A stretch of 15,076 nucleotides of DNA from contig WJJB01000216.1 of NCBI GenBank assembly GCA_014729935.1, positions 1-15,076 of the forward strand. Reading direction: 5' to 3'. Made by a program: the position numbers and the translations under genes. The notes beneath the pieces were generated by a model, which ran no database searches, was not told where the DNA came from, and was given only the letters and a program-made list of their open reading frames with translations. Each line of letters starts with the position of its first letter. The stretch's first letter is position 1. Positions 1 to 8,247 of the stretch are shown here, one piece after another. The DNA comes from Candidatus Bathyarchaeota archaeon. GTDB taxonomy: Archaea > Asgardarchaeota > Lokiarchaeia > Sigyniarchaeales > Sigyniarchaeaceae.

Positions 1-1205
1 ACGATTAATATTTCCACGTTTCCATCAACATCGACATCCGCAAGAGAGATATCCCACCGAAACGAATCCCACTCTACCAAGGTATAGTTCCATTCTCGAT
101 CACCCGTATTATCCAAGCAAATGAGAAACCGGTAATAAGCACTCATGACCTCCACGTCTCCATCTCCATCCACATCACCCAAGGCAGGAGTGGCATGAAA
201 GGGCGAAGTTGTCGCATGGGACCATTTAATGGTACCATTGTTTCCATTGATGCATCTCACGGTGGAACCGGTTGAAACGACAATATCCATCAGGGCATCC
301 CCGTCGATGTCACCCATCACGGATGGGTTTGTATCAATATCACCAATATTGCAATGCCATAATTCGGCGCCATTATTACCTGAAAATGCATACAAGTTTC
401 CATCTCCAGATCCAGTAACCGCATCAATTATACCATCACCGTTGAGATCTCCCAAGCTTGCAGGAGCCTTGAAACTTGCCATGGCATCGGTATTCTGCCA
501 TTTAACCATGCCATTGTCCCCCCGAATGCAATACACGGACATGTCCATGCAAGGAACGACCAACTCGATGTCTCCATCAAGATCTAAATCCCCAATGGAT
601 GGTGTCGTGATGGTGGAACTCCCGTTGTAATACCATTCCCAGAAGCCATTCGTTCCACTGATGACATGAAGATCACTTCCAGTCACGGCAATCACCTCCG
701 CGATGCCATCTGTATCTATATCCGCGATGGCAACGGGATGATCCACGTTGGCTCCAGCAGTGTAATTCCACTCGCTTTCCCCTGTCGAGCCGTTGATGCA
801 ATACACCTTATCGTCTTGGCAACCAAGCACCACTTCCATGGCGCCATCACCATCAACATCACCAATCGCCGGGGTGGATTCCGTCACCCCACCAAGATTG
901 AACTCCCACTCCACCGTGTTATTGTTTCCGCATATGCAATAGACCTTGTAATCCCCGGATCCCGTGTTAACTGCGGGTATCACGACTTCCAAGTAGGGAT
1001 CCGCATCAATATTTGCCACCGCGGGACTCGCACGCATTTCCCAGCCAGGTTTCGGAAAGGACCACGCGAGGGTTCCTACCGTCCCCGGGAATGCCTTTAC
1101 CTTGGCGTTTTCTTTGCCTTGGGTGGTAAATCCCACCACAACCATTATTAACAAGAAACCAACGAGCTTCAGTCCAGTTGTTTCAAGCAATTTACCTTTT
1201 TTCAT
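1..1205 (-). CDS. Secreted FG-GAP / PQQ-like beta-propeller repeat protein (partial, C-terminus beyond window)
   Basis: The minus-strand frame is open from the ATG at 1205 to the left edge (401 codons, no stop), so the C-terminus is missing. Residues 1-8 contain lysines and are followed by a hydrophobic stretch (about 11-27), which reads as a signal peptide or N-terminal anchor. The rest is a tandem repeat of about 46 residues. Each unit has an acidic loop of the type GDVDGDG (around residues 67, 117, 163, 207, 254, 300, 345 and 391), as in calcium-binding FG-GAP/VCBS blades, followed by a strand ending in VYCI-x-G and a Trp-containing turn (EW, KW), as in PQQ-like blades. At least eight units are visible. 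Such proteins are extracellular propellers used for adhesion or ligand binding; no catalytic site is recognised. The start is supported by a GGTGGA site 6 bases upstream. It is transcribed divergently from the next operon. The repeat fold is clear; the function is not. Confidence 0.9.
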   Translation of the reverse strand, partial: MKKGKLLETTGLKLVGFLLIMVVVGFTTQGKENAKVKAFPGTVGTLAWSFPKPGWEMRASPAVANIDADPYLEVVIPAVNTGSGDYKVYCICGNNNTVEWEFNLGGVTESTPAIGDVDGDGAMEVVLGCQDDKVYCINGSTGESEWNYTAGANVDHPVAIADIDTDGIAEVIAVTGSDLHVISGTNGFWEWYYNGSSTITTPSIGDLDLDGDIELVVPCMDMSVYCIRGDNGMVKWQNTDAMASFKAPASLGDLNGDGIIDAVTGSGDGNLYAFSGNNGAELWHCNIGDIDTNPSVMGDIDGDALMDIVVSTGSTVRCINGNNGTIKWSHATTSPFHATPALGDVDGDGDVEVMSAYYRFLICLDNTGDREWNYTLVEWDSFRWDISLADVDVDGNVEILI

Positions 1206-1587
1206 AATGAATCCACCATGTTTGCCTGCTCACATGCATCAATAGAGAGGTTTTCGTGGATACCTAGTATCATATACTCATCAGCAGGCATTAAAAGTTA
1301 GATCCCGGATGCATTCCTGATGAAGATAGATGGAACGAGTGGAGAAGTGGTAAGTAGAGGAGTTTTTCAAACGTGGTTGGTGAATCGAGATCAAGGACCG
1401 TAAGAAAACGACCCCGAGGGTGCCAAGGTTCATGTATCGGATTGGGTGAAGGGCATCGTTGATTCCATCTCCCAATGAAAACCACCATGCGAGATCGTGG
1501 AGAACCTGTGTTGAGTGGGAATGTTCAAGATCATCTGGCTTAGATGGAGCCATAAGGTTTTAAATGATAAAAGGGGATAGTTATGCA
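1206..1587. other. Divergent intergenic region, no convincing gene
   Basis: These 382 bases separate two divergently read genes. The left third carries the leader and possible TATA box of the beta-propeller gene. A TATA-like run (GGTTTTAAATGATAAA, from 1554) sits about 25-30 bases before the ATG at 1588 and could drive the rightward operon. A 90-codon minus-strand frame (1281-1553) exists, but it has no ribosome site and an unremarkable composition, so I do not call it a gene. I see no tRNA, repeat array or strong hairpin. Confidence 0.5.
1212..1277 (-). promoter_or_regulatory. Probable TATA box (1268-1277) and ribosome binding site (1212-1217) of the beta-propeller gene
   Basis: On the minus strand GTATATGATA at 1277-1268 resembles an archaeal TATA box. 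It would place transcription start near 1245, leaving a leader of about 40 bases. GGTGGA at 1217-1212 lies 6 bases before the ATG at 1205 and matches the archaeal anti-Shine-Dalgarno sequence. The ribosome site is more certain than the TATA box. Confidence 0.4.
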
Positions 1588-3336
1588 ATGTCGACCCGGA
1601 CAAGAAATTGGTTGAGGGCTCTATCCATCTCGACGAGCGTGGCAGCAGTCCTTTTGGCTTATTTTCAGGTGGGATCGGTTAGTTTCTATGTGCAACTTGG
1701 ATTCTGGAAGCCACATGATGGATTCTTGATCTTCAACATGGCATTCCTGATTGCTGGTGCCATCCTGTGCTGGTGCTTTTTCCTGTTTAAGGGACGTGGT
1801 GCAGCTGCACGCCTTTCACCCGGTAAGATGATATACCTCCTGATATGTTTCTCTGGCGCGGTGTTTTCGTGCATTACTTTCATGCGATTCGAGATTCACC
1901 GGCAACAGGGATTGCAACCGGTACCGATCACCATGGGGACCTTCTTGCAACAAAACATGGTACTAATCTCCATCACCATGGCCTTGGTTCTTGCTACTGG
2001 ATTCTGGGGGCAAATGCAAGTGATCCCCAAGGATTCTTCTGGATTGAGCTGGAAACTTGCCATTCCAGCCATCACGTTTATCATTGCCGTCGCGGGAGCG
2101 TTTTGGAGCCGGACCGCGGGGTTTACACCAAGCATCACCCTGGGATACACGGGAACATTCGCTGGTGTAGTCATGTCGATCTGGGAGTACCGTGCCAAGG
2201 CACCTACCGGTACTCACGATTCCAATTCCAATGAGGGGGATGCTCCTGGTTTAAGATCAGTATTGGATAAACCACGGGAACGCCGGGAGGCTTTGCTCAT
2301 GGCCATCCCGCTTCCAGTGATGGCATTTTTCATGATCCTTGCCGGCTTGCTGTTTGATGGTAACGAGCTTGATGTTGGATTGCTAGCGGGATACCTGTTA
2401 AGCCAAGTCACCGTGCTCGTGTTTCGTGCCATTGCAGATCGCAAAACAAGGAAATATAGAGATGAAATATTTTGCCGGGGTATCGTCTCGGTGGATTTGA
2501 ACCTCTTTTCATGGCTTAGCTTCCTCATCGGAGCTATTGTTCTCGCCTTTTGGTCCATGGGAACCCCCGGCGTGCGGGCACTTGTCACGAACGTGCCATC
2601 TTTGTTCTTATTCACTGCTCTGGGGGTGGGCATAGGTATCATTCCCACGTGGATTATTGAAAGTCGTGGGAGAAAAGCAGAAGGTGAAAAGGTAAATTCC
2701 ATCAAGAATGTTAGGGTATATTCGATAATTGCATTATCCCTTGCAGGAATTGCCACCGGGCTCGTGTCGTTGAACGCACATTTCCAGATTCAAGCGCTCT
2801 CCGATTTCTACACGATTGCATTGATATCCGGGGATACCTTCGTTGATGGATTGTATCAACCCGCGTACAACCAAGGTTTACTCAACGCGAGCCTCCTTGG
2901 AACCGCGTGGGGACTAATACTTGCGGCATTTCACGTGAAGGTAACGATTTCAGGAAGTTCACGCCACATGGGACAAGGGGCGATCAGCGAAATTCGAAGA
3001 TTCAGCTCGATGGGATGGGCATGGTTGCTAGTACTACCCACGGCACTCATTGGCATCGTGCTAGGAAGGGACGTGTTGATTGGAGGATATAATGATGAGA
3101 AAAGATTACTGGAAATGGAAGAGCAGGCAGAGATGTACGACACCTTGTTATACCTTATCCTCGGCATGGCGATCTTGCTCGCAATTCTCGTGGTGATACA
3201 TTATTGGTCCTCGCTTGCACGGGAACGGGAACTTAAATCATTGGTAAAATATCTCACCACGGCGACCAACTCAAGGACACCGGCTGCCCTTGAACTGAAG
3301 GAAAATGTATCAACCATGGGAGGTCAAGGATCATGA
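1588..3336 (+). CDS. Polytopic membrane protein of unknown function (about 14 helices)
   Basis: I do not recognise the family. Counting from an in-frame ATG at 1564, hydrophobic segments lie near residues 20-37, 53-75, 88-107, 128-149, 165-181, 191-208, 243-264, 270-291, 313-331, 340-364, 385-402, 438-457, 482-500 and 527-548, so about 14 membrane helices. A hydrophilic, Asn/Ser/Asp-rich loop (212-242) lies between helices 6 and 7, where MFS carriers have their central loop, but no MFS motif A is visible. I place the start at 1588 because AAAAGGGG lies about 11 bases before it, whereas the ATG at 1564 lies within a TATA-like run and has no ribosome site. Its stop overlaps the next start (ATGA at 3333-3336), so it is co-translated with the secreted GH123-like protein. 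A role in exporting, anchoring or taking up the product of that enzyme is an inference from context only. Confidence 0.85.
   Translation: MSTRTRNWLRALSISTSVAAVLLAYFQVGSVSFYVQLGFWKPHDGFLIFNMAFLIAGAILCWCFFLFKGRGAAARLSPGKMIYLLICFSGAVFSCITFMRFEIHRQQGLQPVPITMGTFLQQNMVLISITMALVLATGFWGQMQVIPKDSSGLSWKLAIPAITFIIAVAGAFWSRTAGFTPSITLGYTGTFAGVVMSIWEYRAKAPTGTHDSNSNEGDAPGLRSVLDKPRERREALLMAIPLPVMAFFMILAGLLFDGNELDVGLLAGYLLSQVTVLVFRAIADRKTRKYRDEIFCRGIVSVDLNLFSWLSFLIGAIVLAFWSMGTPGVRALVTNVPSLFLFTALGVGIGIIPTWIIESRGRKAEGEKVNSIKNVRVYSIIALSLAGIATGLVSLNAHFQIQALSDFYTIALISGDTFVDGLYQPAYNQGLLNASLLGTAWGLILAAFHVKVTISGSSRHMGQGAISEIRRFSSMGWAWLLVLPTALIGIVLGRDVLIGGYNDEKRLLEMEEQAEMYDTLLYLILGMAILLAILVVIHYWSSLARERELKSLVKYLTTATNSRTPAALELKENVSTMGGQGS
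3318..3324 (+). promoter_or_regulatory. Strong ribosome binding site (GGGAGGT) inside the upstream gene
   Basis: GGGAGGT ends 8 bases before the ATG at 3333 and lies inside the last codons of the membrane-protein gene. It fixes the start of the GH123-like gene and supports translational coupling through the 4-base ATGA overlap at 3333-3336. Confidence 0.8.
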
Positions 3337-4958
3337 GGCTGGCAATATCCAAGAAAAATCAATCCACGCTACTATCCATCTTGGTTGTAGCGGGTTTCAC
3401 GTTGCCCATTTTTGGCTTTTTCGTTGCAAGCGGGATTAGTCCAAGTCGTCAATTGTTACATTCGAGCAACGGGACCAAACTCTGGGTGGCATCTTCCGCC
3501 CAAAAGGTTGGCAGGCAGGCTGTTCCCTCGCGATATACTTTCAATGATACTTTACATGTATCGCTGGCAAGAAACGAGTACGAGGCTGTTCAAGTTGTGG
3601 TTTTACCAAAGACACACGTTACGAGCATGTCACTTACCGCTTCAGACTTGAATCACGTTCTATTCCCAACCGAGATCATTGGAAATGGGAACATCACGTG
3701 GAATCCCGTTGAATATGTCTTGAACGACACATATCCTGACCGTTTGGCGCTCCAAGGACCTTTTCACGCGACGGAGCGGGTCAACACGCCTATCTGGTTC
3801 CAGATTCATGCACCATCCAACGTGATAGCGGGAACCTACCGGGGAACTGTCCAGATCAACGGCCCGGGGTTCAATGCAGCTAATTTTACCTTGGAAGTTG
3901 AAGTATGGAACTTCACCTTGCCAGAGGTTGGTCATATTGATTCATTTTTCAACCCGAGCGTTGATCCACGGGATGGTGATGATTTAGACATATTTCATAA
4001 CATGAGAGAGCATCGTGCCATGCCTGCCGGTTTGGACATGGGATTCACGACCGAGAATGCGACAGGGCAGCTTGAATTCAACTTCACCGATTGGGACGTG
4101 CAGTTCCAGTACATGCTAGATCGCGGCCAAAGGGCATTCATGGTAGGTTTACCCGATAGGGGAGGCGAGGGGCATCCGGAATTCAGTGTCGCCTATAACG
4201 AGAGTGCAGTGAGGAATTATGAAAAGCTATACACGCACTTGGAGGCAAAAAACTGGACGCAATACTGCTATGTCTATCAAATCGACGAACCAAGCATTCA
4301 TGAATGTTATACCGTAGAAAAGCACTGCCAGCTCCTACACCAAGGTGCTCCCACCCTTCGCACTTTGGTAACTGCAGAACCAAGCGAAGAAATATCCTTC
4401 CTCTTTGATGACATCGATATCTGGTGTCCAATGCCTAATGGTTACGACAAGTCAATCGTGCAACACATGAAGGAGACTTGGGAGTGCGAGTTCTGGTCCT
4501 ACGTCTGCCTTTTCCCGAAAAGTCCCTATGCCAACATCCAAGCATACAATCCTGCAATGGATGGAAGATTACTTACCGGGTTTCATAGTTGGGCATATGA
4601 TCTTGACGGGTTCCTGTACTGGCATACAACATTCTATTATTACGGTAATTTCGGCCTGGGATTCAACGGCTTTCTTGATGGCTGGTTGCTCTACCCTCAA
4701 GAAGACGGAACGGGGTACCTTAACAGCACGAGATGGGAACTCCTGCGGGATGGCTTCGAAGATTACGAATACCTGTGGATGCTTAATCACACCCTTCACC
4801 ACAACGCGAGTACCTTACCGCCAAACACGGAGGCTGAAATTGAAGGTATCTTTGATAATCTCCATGCATTACTCCCGGATCCCAATGAATTCGAGCATGA
4901 TTACAACCCGTACATGAATTTGCGCGAGCAAATCGCCCAGATTCTCGTTGGAATGTAA
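3333..4958 (+). CDS. Secreted GH123 / DUF4091-like glycoside hydrolase
   Basis: The 541-residue protein starts with a basic N-terminus and a hydrophobic stretch (about 13-33), a signal peptide or anchor. Residues 76-92 (VSLARNEYEAVQVVVLP) are typical of the beta-sandwich N-terminal domain of GH123-like proteins. The C-terminal half matches DUF4091/GH123: YVYQIDEPS with the acidic pair D318-E319; GFLYW around 424-430, ending a barrel strand; and RDGFEDYEYL at 472-481, the family signature near the end. In characterised GH123 beta-N-acetylgalactosaminidases an adjacent Asp-Glu pair does substrate-assisted catalysis, so D318/E319 are the probable catalytic residues. The substrate is not predictable: most DUF4091 members are uncharacterised. 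Many N-x-S/T sequons fit an extracellular, glycosylated protein. It is the second gene of an operon with the preceding membrane protein. Confidence 0.87.
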   Translation: MRLAISKKNQSTLLSILVVAGFTLPIFGFFVASGISPSRQLLHSSNGTKLWVASSAQKVGRQAVPSRYTFNDTLHVSLARNEYEAVQVVVLPKTHVTSMSLTASDLNHVLFPTEIIGNGNITWNPVEYVLNDTYPDRLALQGPFHATERVNTPIWFQIHAPSNVIAGTYRGTVQINGPGFNAANFTLEVEVWNFTLPEVGHIDSFFNPSVDPRDGDDLDIFHNMREHRAMPAGLDMGFTTENATGQLEFNFTDWDVQFQYMLDRGQRAFMVGLPDRGGEGHPEFSVAYNESAVRNYEKLYTHLEAKNWTQYCYVYQIDEPSIHECYTVEKHCQLLHQGAPTLRTLVTAEPSEEISFLFDDIDIWCPMPNGYDKSIVQHMKETWECEFWSYVCLFPKSPYANIQAYNPAMDGRLLTGFHSWAYDLDGFLYWHTTFYYYGNFGLGFNGFLDGWLLYPQEDGTGYLNSTRWELLRDGFEDYEYLWMLNHTLHHNASTLPPNTEAEIEGIFDNLHALLPDPNEFEHDYNPYMNLREQIAQILVGM

Positions 4959-5022
4959 ATTTCTCCAATGAAACATCGATTACACGAGGATGTTAGAAAA
5001 CGAGAAAACATGGTGCTTTTTC

Positions 5023-5847
5023 ATGGAAAACCATTCCAAGAAGGAGGAGCATGAGGAGATACCGGTTCAGTTAACGGCTCGGTTGATGGCCCATTACCGG
5101 GCCATGGAACGACACCAGAAGGAGCCTCTACTCGTGGATCCCTTGGCAAGACGGCTAGCCGGGAACATGAATGAATTTATCGAGAAGCATCAGTGGATGG
5201 CAGCACGTGGTGACTATCCTATCGTCCGTTCCCATTTCATCGAGCATGAAATCATGCCAAGTTGGTGCCACGAGCACCGGGATAAAAAGGGACAAATCGT
5301 GTTGCTGGGGGCTGGATTTGACACCAGGGCGTACCGGTTCACCGATTTCAGTGAAACAATGCTTCAATTGTTCGAGGTGGATATTCCAAGTATCTTGAAC
5401 TATAAAGAGGAGTTTTTGGAAGGTGAGACACCTCTCTTGCCCATCGTGCGGGTTGGTTGCGATCTCGCCAGTGAATCCCTTCCAGATCGATTGATCACCG
5501 TGGGGTATGCAAATGACCATCTCACATTGTGGATCTTCGAAGGGCTGCTATATTACTTGGAAAGACCGACTGCCACTCGATTGCTCCAAGATGCCTCATC
5601 AATGAGCATTGCTGGCAGCAAGCTTTTTGTGGACACCTGCGTTCCCGGTTACGCCCATGCCGAGTTCGGCGTCTTGAAGCATTTCAAATGGGGATTGGAA
5701 TTCGATGAGATGGTTCCCTTCTTCTCGCACGTGGGTTGGGACGTGCGCGTGTTCCATCCCGAGGAATACGAGCCCGGCAAGGACAGGGATACGGGGCAAC
5801 GAGGGATGGCTTTCATCGTTGGTAGCAAGAAAGGTCGCCGCACGTGA
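5023..5847 (+). CDS. Class I SAM-dependent methyltransferase, leucine carboxyl methyltransferase (LCMT/TIGR00027) family
   Basis: Numbered from an in-frame ATG at 4990, the protein shows motif I VLLGAGFDTRAYR (104-116), the family form of the SAM-binding loop. An acidic strand follows (LFEVDIPSILNYKEE, 127-141), where D131 would bind the SAM ribose, then FEGLLYYL (183-190), the typical catalytic-strand motif. The N-terminal part (QLTARLMAHYRAMER ... DPLARRLAG) is the helical cap of the family. Members methylate carboxyl groups or polyketide-like small molecules; the substrate here is unknown. No signal peptide or membrane helix is present, so it is cytoplasmic. I prefer 5023 (274 residues) because GGTG lies 7 bases before it, whereas at 4990 the only purine run (GAGG) directly abuts the ATG. 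It follows the glycosidase by 64 bases and may share its transcript, with no obvious functional link. Confidence 0.85.
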   Translation: MENHSKKEEHEEIPVQLTARLMAHYRAMERHQKEPLLVDPLARRLAGNMNEFIEKHQWMAARGDYPIVRSHFIEHEIMPSWCHEHRDKKGQIVLLGAGFDTRAYRFTDFSETMLQLFEVDIPSILNYKEEFLEGETPLLPIVRVGCDLASESLPDRLITVGYANDHLTLWIFEGLLYYLERPTATRLLQDASSMSIAGSKLFVDTCVPGYAHAEFGVLKHFKWGLEFDEMVPFFSHVGWDVRVFHPEEYEPGKDRDTGQRGMAFIVGSKKGRRT

Positions 5848-6152
5848 TCGCTTGATTTTTCCAGCTGATCGACAAAACTACAGCCTGTTCCATCATAGCT
5901 TGATGAGAGGAGTACTGCCTCCTAAATCACTGGCTCTAAGATTATTGCCATGCACCATGCACATGGGCGGTAATACGCCAGGAGAGGATGCAGCAGCCCG
6001 CGAAATCAAGACGCAATGGTTCCATGAGACCACATGTGGTGGTATTCGCAGGTATAAGCCATGAAGCAACGATAACTCGACCACCCATGAACTGTTGATG
6101 GCATGCGAGAAAAAGGAATAAGAAGTGCTACTTCTTAATATCACTGGTTTCC
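5848..6152. other. Intergenic region, no gene recognised; hairpin near its right end
   Basis: These 305 bases lie between two plus-strand genes. Two frames cross the gap, plus 5705-6064 and minus 5893-6144. Both lack ribosome sites, and the plus one is mostly antisense-like shadow of the methyltransferase. The only clear structure is the perfect inverted repeat at 6119-6137. A weak AGGAG/CTCCT pair lies near 5910. Confidence 0.5.
6119..6137 (+). promoter_or_regulatory. Perfect 8-bp inverted repeat just upstream of the DFE-ectodomain gene
   Basis: TAAGAAGT-GCT-ACTTCTTA is a perfect 8-base inverted repeat with a 3-base spacer, ending 15 bases before the ATG at 6153. That gene has no Shine-Dalgarno site. 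The repeat could be an operator for a dimeric repressor overlapping the promoter, or a hairpin in the leader. The sequence alone cannot separate these. Confidence 0.45.
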
Positions 6153-8111
6153 ATGGAAATACACGTGAGCTTCCCCCGGTTTCTCAATCGTCTCCAAGTG
6201 GTAAACGTGATCCTGTTCGGCATCTTGGGTGTCCAAATGACCTTGGTGCCCCTGGTATCAGGGTACATCGCTTTGGAATATTTTCCATTGGGAGGGATCT
6301 TCTTTATTTTGTGCGGGGTGTGGCTTGCTAGTGCCAGGTTCCACCACTTGGTGTTCGGAAAGGTGCTCTTTCTCGCAAGTAGCGTGCTCACCATCTTCCT
6401 GCTAGTGTACTGGATCTCGATCTTTTCAGGACCGTTCAACCGGGTGCTCCAGTTCTTTTTCATGGTAGCATTAATCGTCAACGGAGCAGGATTGATTGGC
6501 GCTTTTCTCTTACCCATTCTCAAGGTGATCCAGCAGAAAAAACGCAAGTGGGAACACGTGCACCTGACCGTGTCAAGGCCAAGGACATTCAGGCACGGGA
6601 ACAGGAAGCAAACCATCATCATCACGTGTTTTCTCCTCGGTGCAATCGGGTTCTTTTTCTTGGCACGGTATGATTTTGGACGCGTGTACAGGGTAAAAGC
6701 ACCACCAACTGCAACCACCCGATCCTCCTTTTGGGGGCCACCATATCACGATACCAGCACCCTTACGTCTACAATCACGCCCGTCGATGATACCACCTTA
6801 TTCATCGAGAACGCGTCCTTGGGAACACCCTTGCATAACTTGCGCCAAGGTGCCATCATGCGCGTTCACGAGGTAACGCATTCCTCCAACACGAGCATCA
6901 ATTATTGCAACTACCTGCAAGGTGCTCGGAGCTTTCCGAATGGTTCTGTATTCCTTTCGCAACCACTTCCCTCGCTCGTTGGGGTCTCAATCCGGTTTGA
7001 CTACATCGTGAACGTGGAGATTTACGAGTATCTCAACCAGATGGATAGTCGCATGATTCATGCCGAGGGGGGAGGCAATCAATCATGGATCGAGACCCCT
7101 GGACTTTTTGATAACATAGAAAAGACGAAAGAATACTTGATGCTGGAATACTGGAATATCTCGTATTTCATGCACATCCACGCCGAGGGGCACGTATATT
7201 CAAACATCTTCAACTACAATGCCTTCACGGCTCGCGCCCATGCCGTGTTGGATTGGATAAATGCCACGGAACCTCACTTGAACCATTGTATCGGGATAGC
7301 ATTCGATTTCGAGCCAAAGGATGTCAAAGATCCATCGATGAATCAAGACCGGCCACCCATGGGCACGCCACCTCATACCCCGTTTATATCCGAGGAGAAA
7401 TGGTATCGTTTAAACGAGCAAACCGATGAAGTATTGAACGATGCAAGGGAAGCATTCTTTGCGGTATATGATCATGCCAACGACATCGGCCTCGGGACTT
7501 ATGCCACCTTCGTGTACAATGGATTGGAAGACATGTCAGATGGTGACATAGACTACACCCGGTTGCCAGTTTGGAAGCATCCCCACGTGGAGTATGGCAC
7601 CATGGCTTATCAATCGAAGGTTGAAGATGGCGAGGCAATGTGGCAATTATACTGGATGAACACGAATCAACAACACGTGTACGGTGATCAAGGATACTCG
7701 ACACTCTCCGGATGGTTAACGCACGACGAGGAAGTTCATCTCAAGTATTACACCAATGATCAAGAAGGATTGGACCGATACCTGCGGGACATCAAGCTAT
7801 CCCAAGCATGTGGGGTCAAGGAGCTTATCCACGCCCCCTTGCATGGCTTGCAACGTAAATGGAATAATGAGGTGGTGCTTGAATTCGAAAAAGTCTTGAA
7901 TACCGATCCCAAGGAGGAATTCGTGTTCAGGGCGCACCCGTGGGGACACTTGGACATGGCTCACTACGACATCGTGGAGAATTACAATAAATGGTGGATA
8001 GCGTTTCCCGCGTTTGTTGTTCAAATCGCCGTGCTCCTTGGCGGGATTCTTATTCGTGGGAATCATCCACCCGCACGATTACCGAGCAGTTCTCAGGAGT
8101 CTAATTTATAA
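6153..8111 (+). CDS. Membrane-anchored protein: five N-terminal helices, large external TIM-barrel-like domain with DFE motif, C-terminal helix
   Basis: I do not recognise the family. Hydrophobic helices lie near residues 15-40, 44-60, 70-91, 99-123 and 153-171, with a very basic loop (about 127-152) between the last two that should be cytoplasmic. Residues 175-612 form one large domain with several N-x-S/T sequons, so probably external. A final helix (about 614-634) and a short tail follow. Within the domain GIAFDFEP (381-388) resembles a barrel strand ending in an Asp-x-Glu pair, as in GH18-like glycosidases, and MHIHAEGH (340-347) and YGTMAYQS (481-488) look like other strand ends. A carbohydrate-active function is therefore plausible but unproven. 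ATG 6153 is the only upstream in-frame start, because a stop (TGA at 6096) precedes it with no other ATG between. There is no Shine-Dalgarno site, so translation may be leaderless. The architecture mirrors that of the alkaline phosphatase at 10705-12537. Confidence 0.85.
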   Translation: MEIHVSFPRFLNRLQVVNVILFGILGVQMTLVPLVSGYIALEYFPLGGIFFILCGVWLASARFHHLVFGKVLFLASSVLTIFLLVYWISIFSGPFNRVLQFFFMVALIVNGAGLIGAFLLPILKVIQQKKRKWEHVHLTVSRPRTFRHGNRKQTIIITCFLLGAIGFFFLARYDFGRVYRVKAPPTATTRSSFWGPPYHDTSTLTSTITPVDDTTLFIENASLGTPLHNLRQGAIMRVHEVTHSSNTSINYCNYLQGARSFPNGSVFLSQPLPSLVGVSIRFDYIVNVEIYEYLNQMDSRMIHAEGGGNQSWIETPGLFDNIEKTKEYLMLEYWNISYFMHIHAEGHVYSNIFNYNAFTARAHAVLDWINATEPHLNHCIGIAFDFEPKDVKDPSMNQDRPPMGTPPHTPFISEEKWYRLNEQTDEVLNDAREAFFAVYDHANDIGLGTYATFVYNGLEDMSDGDIDYTRLPVWKHPHVEYGTMAYQSKVEDGEAMWQLYWMNTNQQHVYGDQGYSTLSGWLTHDEEVHLKYYTNDQEGLDRYLRDIKLSQACGVKELIHAPLHGLQRKWNNEVVLEFEKVLNTDPKEEFVFRAHPWGHLDMAHYDIVENYNKWWIAFPAFVVQIAVLLGGILIRGNHPPARLPSSSQESNL

Positions 8112-8118
8112 AAATATA
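8105..8118 (+). promoter_or_regulatory. Possible TATA box upstream of the rhodopsin gene
   Basis: TTTATAAAAATATA overlaps the stop codon of the preceding gene and is the best TATA-like sequence before the rhodopsin. It predicts transcription start near 8140 and a leader of about 105 bases. A closer, weaker promoter is possible, so this is tentative. Confidence 0.3.
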
Positions 8119-8247
8119 ACATCCCTACCACCATATTTTGGACTTGACTTGAGAACAAACTGAATTATGGTACATAACATTTGGCTACTCTGAGATTATC
8201 TTCAAATTCACACAAATCCAAATGGATAATCCAATCAATGAATACCT

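Noticed and set aside
229..1151. Two plus-strand frames (229-630, 666-1151) opposite the beta-propeller gene
   Set aside because: They are antisense shadows produced by the repeat composition. The minus strand is open throughout with a signal sequence, ribosome site and regular repeats.
1281..1553. 90-codon minus-strand frame in the divergent intergenic region
   Set aside because: There is no ribosome site, no recognisable domain and a low-plausibility composition. It overlaps the expected promoter area.
2214..2756. 180-codon minus-strand frame inside the membrane-protein gene
   Set aside because: It lies fully within a well-supported plus-strand gene with continuous hydrophobic helices, and its composition is antisense-like.
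5705..6064. 119-codon plus-strand frame running from the methyltransferase into the gap
   Set aside because: Its first part is an out-of-frame reading of the methyltransferase, and the remainder has no start signal or motif.
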